Of a stretch of DNA of 7,959 nucleotides, positions 6,648 to 7,959 are shown one piece after another. The DNA is from Actinobacteria bacterium UBA2541 (GTDB taxonomy: Bacteria > Actinomycetota > Actinomycetes > Nanopelagicales > Nanopelagicaceae), in the NCBI GenBank assembly GCA_002340925.1, contig DDMR01000042.1:4592-12550 (forward strand). The letters are read 5' to 3'. Numbering within the stretch: position 1 is the first letter of the stretch; each line of letters begins with the position of its first letter. The notes under the pieces were generated by a model. It made no database searches. It worked only from the letters and a program-made list of their open reading frames with translations, and was not told the DNA's origin. The position numbers and the translations under genes were made by a program.

Positions 6648-7474
6648 TACTTCTTACCTGCCGTGCTCTTGCTATATATCTCGTCATCCAACCATTTACT
6701 AAAGTTCTCACGCTCTTTCGAAATCTCATCCCAGGCAATGTATTGATTATTATCGCGCTCATAAAAATCTGATGCATAAGATGGCCAAGCACCATTTGAA
6801 ACAACTGAGATCGCATCAATCAAGTTGCTTGGGATAATTATCGAGCTGAACTTAGGTGAGAATTTTTCGACTATCTCTTCGACAGTAACAATTACTTTAG
6901 AGGCAGCAAATACCGCTTCCTTTGCAACACCTGTAATCCCCCACATCATTACATTGCCAGCTTTATCTGCTTGCTGAGCGTGAAGAATTGTTACATCAGG
7001 ATTTATGGCTGCTACAGCTGTCAGAACTTCATCTGAGAACGGCGATTTAACTTCTGAAACGTTCTTGGTATGGTCCACTAAATCTGAACCGGAATAACCC
7101 TTGAGAACTGCGAAACCGATTCCTGAAGCACCTGCAACATATCTATTTGTCAGACCAGCATGTGTGTGCTCTTCAATTTCAATCTTATTTGGCCAGCCAT
7201 TTTGATAGGCATCTCGGAAGCGATGTAGCGAGCCAACACCCGGATTTCCGCCCCAAGAGAAAATAAGTTTCTTAATACAGCCAGCGCCAATCATTTGATC
7301 ATAAATTAAATCTGGCGTTAAGCGAACCGCGGTTAAGTCCTTAATCTTCTGGCGGATGATTTCATGGCCTGCTGCAAATGGAATCAGGTGAGTGAAGCCC
7401 TCCATGGCTATGAGGTCGCCATTTTTCACATAACTCTCTATCGCTTGGGGTAGCTCTAGAAATTTTGACACCAT
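6647..7474 (-). CDS. catI: 3-oxoadipate CoA-transferase-type subunit A (CatI-like)
   Basis: A 275-residue alpha subunit partner of the gene downstream on the same strand. It carries the family pattern NGDLIAMEGFTHLIPFAAG (about residues 18-36) followed by HEIIRQ, then LTPDLIYDQMIGAGC, LIFSWGGNPGVGSLHR and EIEEHTHA. The ASG-IGFAVLKGYSGSDL region and the ILHAQQADKAGN and ITGVAKEA segments are also typical. These match what I know of CatI from 3-oxoadipate degradation much better than the shorter PcaI/ScoA type. The catalytic glutamate lies in subunit B; this subunit shapes the CoA and acyl pocket. Start: the ATG at 7474 has GGAG 4 bases upstream on the minus strand. It is first of a two-gene operon read from the divergent spacer. 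No thiolase for the next step of the beta-ketoadipate pathway is visible, so assignment to aromatic catabolism remains unproven. Confidence 0.85.
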   Translation of the reverse strand: MVSKFLELPQAIESYVKNGDLIAMEGFTHLIPFAAGHEIIRQKIKDLTAVRLTPDLIYDQMIGAGCIKKLIFSWGGNPGVGSLHRFRDAYQNGWPNKIEIEEHTHAGLTNRYVAGASGIGFAVLKGYSGSDLVDHTKNVSEVKSPFSDEVLTAVAAINPDVTILHAQQADKAGNVMMWGITGVAKEAVFAASKVIVTVEEIVEKFSPKFSSIIIPSNLIDAISVVSNGAWPSYASDFYERDNNQYIAWDEISKERENFSKWLDDEIYSKSTAGKK

Positions 7475-7485
7475 TTAACTCCATC

Positions 7486-7532
7486 TATTTAACTTGTCGC
7501 TATCATAAAGGTAGTAGCGCGAAAGTTAAATA
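7486..7532. repeat. nested inverted repeat, candidate operator or hairpin
   Basis: The outer arms TATTTAACTT (7486-7495) and AAGTTAAATA (7523-7532) are perfect 10-base complements. Inside them CGCTA (7498-7502) and TAGCG (7515-7519) form a second perfect inverted repeat whose centre lies within half a base of the outer centre. The arms are separated by 2 and 3 bases on the two sides, and the central loop is 12 bases. The position between divergent genes, overlapping a possible catI -10 box, suggests regulator binding rather than termination. Confidence 0.6.
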
Positions 7533-7557
7533 ATAAGTACGCTTCAATTTAAGTAAA
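7530..7557 (-). promoter_or_regulatory. possible sigma70-type promoter for the CoA-transferase operon
   Basis: On the minus strand, TTTACT (7557-7552) is followed after 16 bases by TATTAT (7535-7530). This would place transcription initiation near 7523, giving a leader of about 48 bases before the catI-like ATG that would contain most of the nested dyad. The -35 match is weak, and the region is AT-rich, so chance is a real alternative. Confidence 0.35.
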
Positions 7558-7564
7558 ACGAATT

Positions 7565-7569
7565 AGGAG
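7565..7569 (+). promoter_or_regulatory. ribosome binding site of the SDR gene
   Basis: AGGAG lies 5 bases before the ATG at 7575. A later in-frame ATG at 7602 has no Shine-Dalgarno sequence, so the upstream start is preferred even though it adds nine residues before the Rossmann strand. Confidence 0.7.
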
Positions 7570-7574
7570 TTCGG

Positions 7575-7959
7575 ATGACGCACAGCAATGTGGCTACAAA
7601 TATGGCTAATAAAATAGCTGTTGTAACCGGTGGTTCATCTGGCATTGGATCTGCAATTGTTAACAGATTCGTTATAAGTGGTTCTCGGGTAATTTCAATT
7701 GATTTAAAGAAATCTGAATTTGAAATTGGAACTGTCCAACATTTCGACTGCGATTTGACCGATGAGAGCGCGGTTTCGCAGGTGTTCGAAGAGATTGCAA
7801 AGCTGCACCCACAAATCGACGTTCTATGTGCAAATGCCGGAATCGTTCCGGCCTGGAGTCGCATCTCTGAAACAAATTTTAGTGACTGGAAAAAGGTAAT
7901 TGATATCAATGTAAATGCGCTCTTCCTGACCATTTCGCATGGCGCAAAGTTATTGAGAA
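7575..7959 (+). CDS. short-chain dehydrogenase/reductase (SDR), 5' part only
   Basis: The first 128 codons of a classical SDR, which runs off the window end without a stop. The Rossmann glycine motif TGGSSGIG is at residues 18-25. Asp43 closes strand 2 (ISIDLKK), which points to NAD(H) rather than NADP(H). CDLTD at 59-63 and CANAG at 85-89 match the adenine-binding and structural motifs. Asn112 in DINVNALF fits the Asn of the catalytic Asn-Ser-Tyr-Lys tetrad; the Ser, Tyr and Lys lie beyond the window. Typical total length is about 250 residues, so about half is present. It is transcribed away from the CoA-transferase pair and may share its regulator. The family oxidises or reduces alcohols, hydroxy acids or sugars, and the substrate cannot be named from this half. 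Confidence 0.88.
   Translation, partial: MTHSNVATNMANKIAVVTGGSSGIGSAIVNRFVISGSRVISIDLKKSEFEIGTVQHFDCDLTDESAVSQVFEEIAKLHPQIDVLCANAGIVPAWSRISETNFSDWKKVIDINVNALFLTISHGAKLLR

Larger units (their letters stand above)
7475..7574. promoter_or_regulatory. divergent promoter region between catI-like gene and SDR gene
   Basis: A 100-base AT-rich spacer between two outward-reading genes, so it should hold promoters for both. It is the only intergenic space in the window large enough for regulation. It contains a nested dyad and repeated ATTTAACT-like boxes, listed separately. I see no convincing -35/-10 pair for the plus-strand gene. Confidence 0.7.

Noticed and set aside
6453..6746. 97-codon plus-strand open frame across the catI/catJ junction
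   Set aside because: It is antisense to two well-supported genes, has no recognisable domain, and its cysteine-rich composition looks like a shadow translation.
5874..7474. Alternative identity of the CoA-transferase pair as IpdAB-type steroid ring-opening hydrolase
   Set aside because: Subunit B keeps the catalytic Glu56 in the YESG context, and subunit A matches the CatI pattern over its whole length.
7544..7933. Minus-strand open frames opposite the SDR gene
   Set aside because: The plus strand carries unmistakable SDR motifs (TGGSSGIG, NAG, catalytic Asn) in an open frame with a good ribosome binding site, so the antisense frames are shadows.

Overview
The window looks like a compact, AT-leaning bacterial chromosome segment (GC in the low-to-mid 40s percent by eye, not computed). 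Genes are packed with spacers of 1 to 27 bases, several starts have clear Shine-Dalgarno sequences, and one start is TTG. This fits a streamlined free-living heterotroph, for example a low-GC aquatic actinobacterium or a small-genome alphaproteobacterium. I cannot fix the taxon from the sequence. I see no RNA gene, mobile element, CRISPR array or origin.

Layout. Positions 1-5872 are one plus-strand run of five genes in probable operon order: the 3' half of a class III omega-aminotransferase, an ATP-NAD kinase-like protein (COG3199/AcoX type), two genes resembling the two subunits of glycine decarboxylase (GcvPA-like and GcvPB-like, joined by a 4-base ATGA overlap), and a lambda-crystallin/L-gulonate-dehydrogenase-like member of the 3-hydroxyacyl-CoA dehydrogenase superfamily (TTG start). 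One base after that run ends, a convergent minus-strand pair begins. It encodes the two subunits of a CatI/CatJ-type CoA-transferase (3-oxoadipate CoA-transferase family), which overlap by 1 base. A 100-base divergent spacer (7475-7574) separates catI from a plus-strand short-chain dehydrogenase/reductase cut by the window end. The spacer carries a nested dyad and repeated ATTTAACT-like boxes that look like an operator.

How the genes may work together. The enzymes suggest catabolism of an amine or amino acid: transamination, a PLP-dependent P-protein-like step, oxidation of a hydroxy acid, and transfer of CoA to an oxo acid. The central point of interest is the GcvP-like pair. It keeps the PLP lysine and general fold signatures, but several motifs almost invariant in true glycine decarboxylase are replaced in both subunits, and no gcvT, gcvH or lpd lies nearby. 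I infer that it may be a specialised paralog acting on another substrate inside this pathway. The substrate cannot be read from the sequence.
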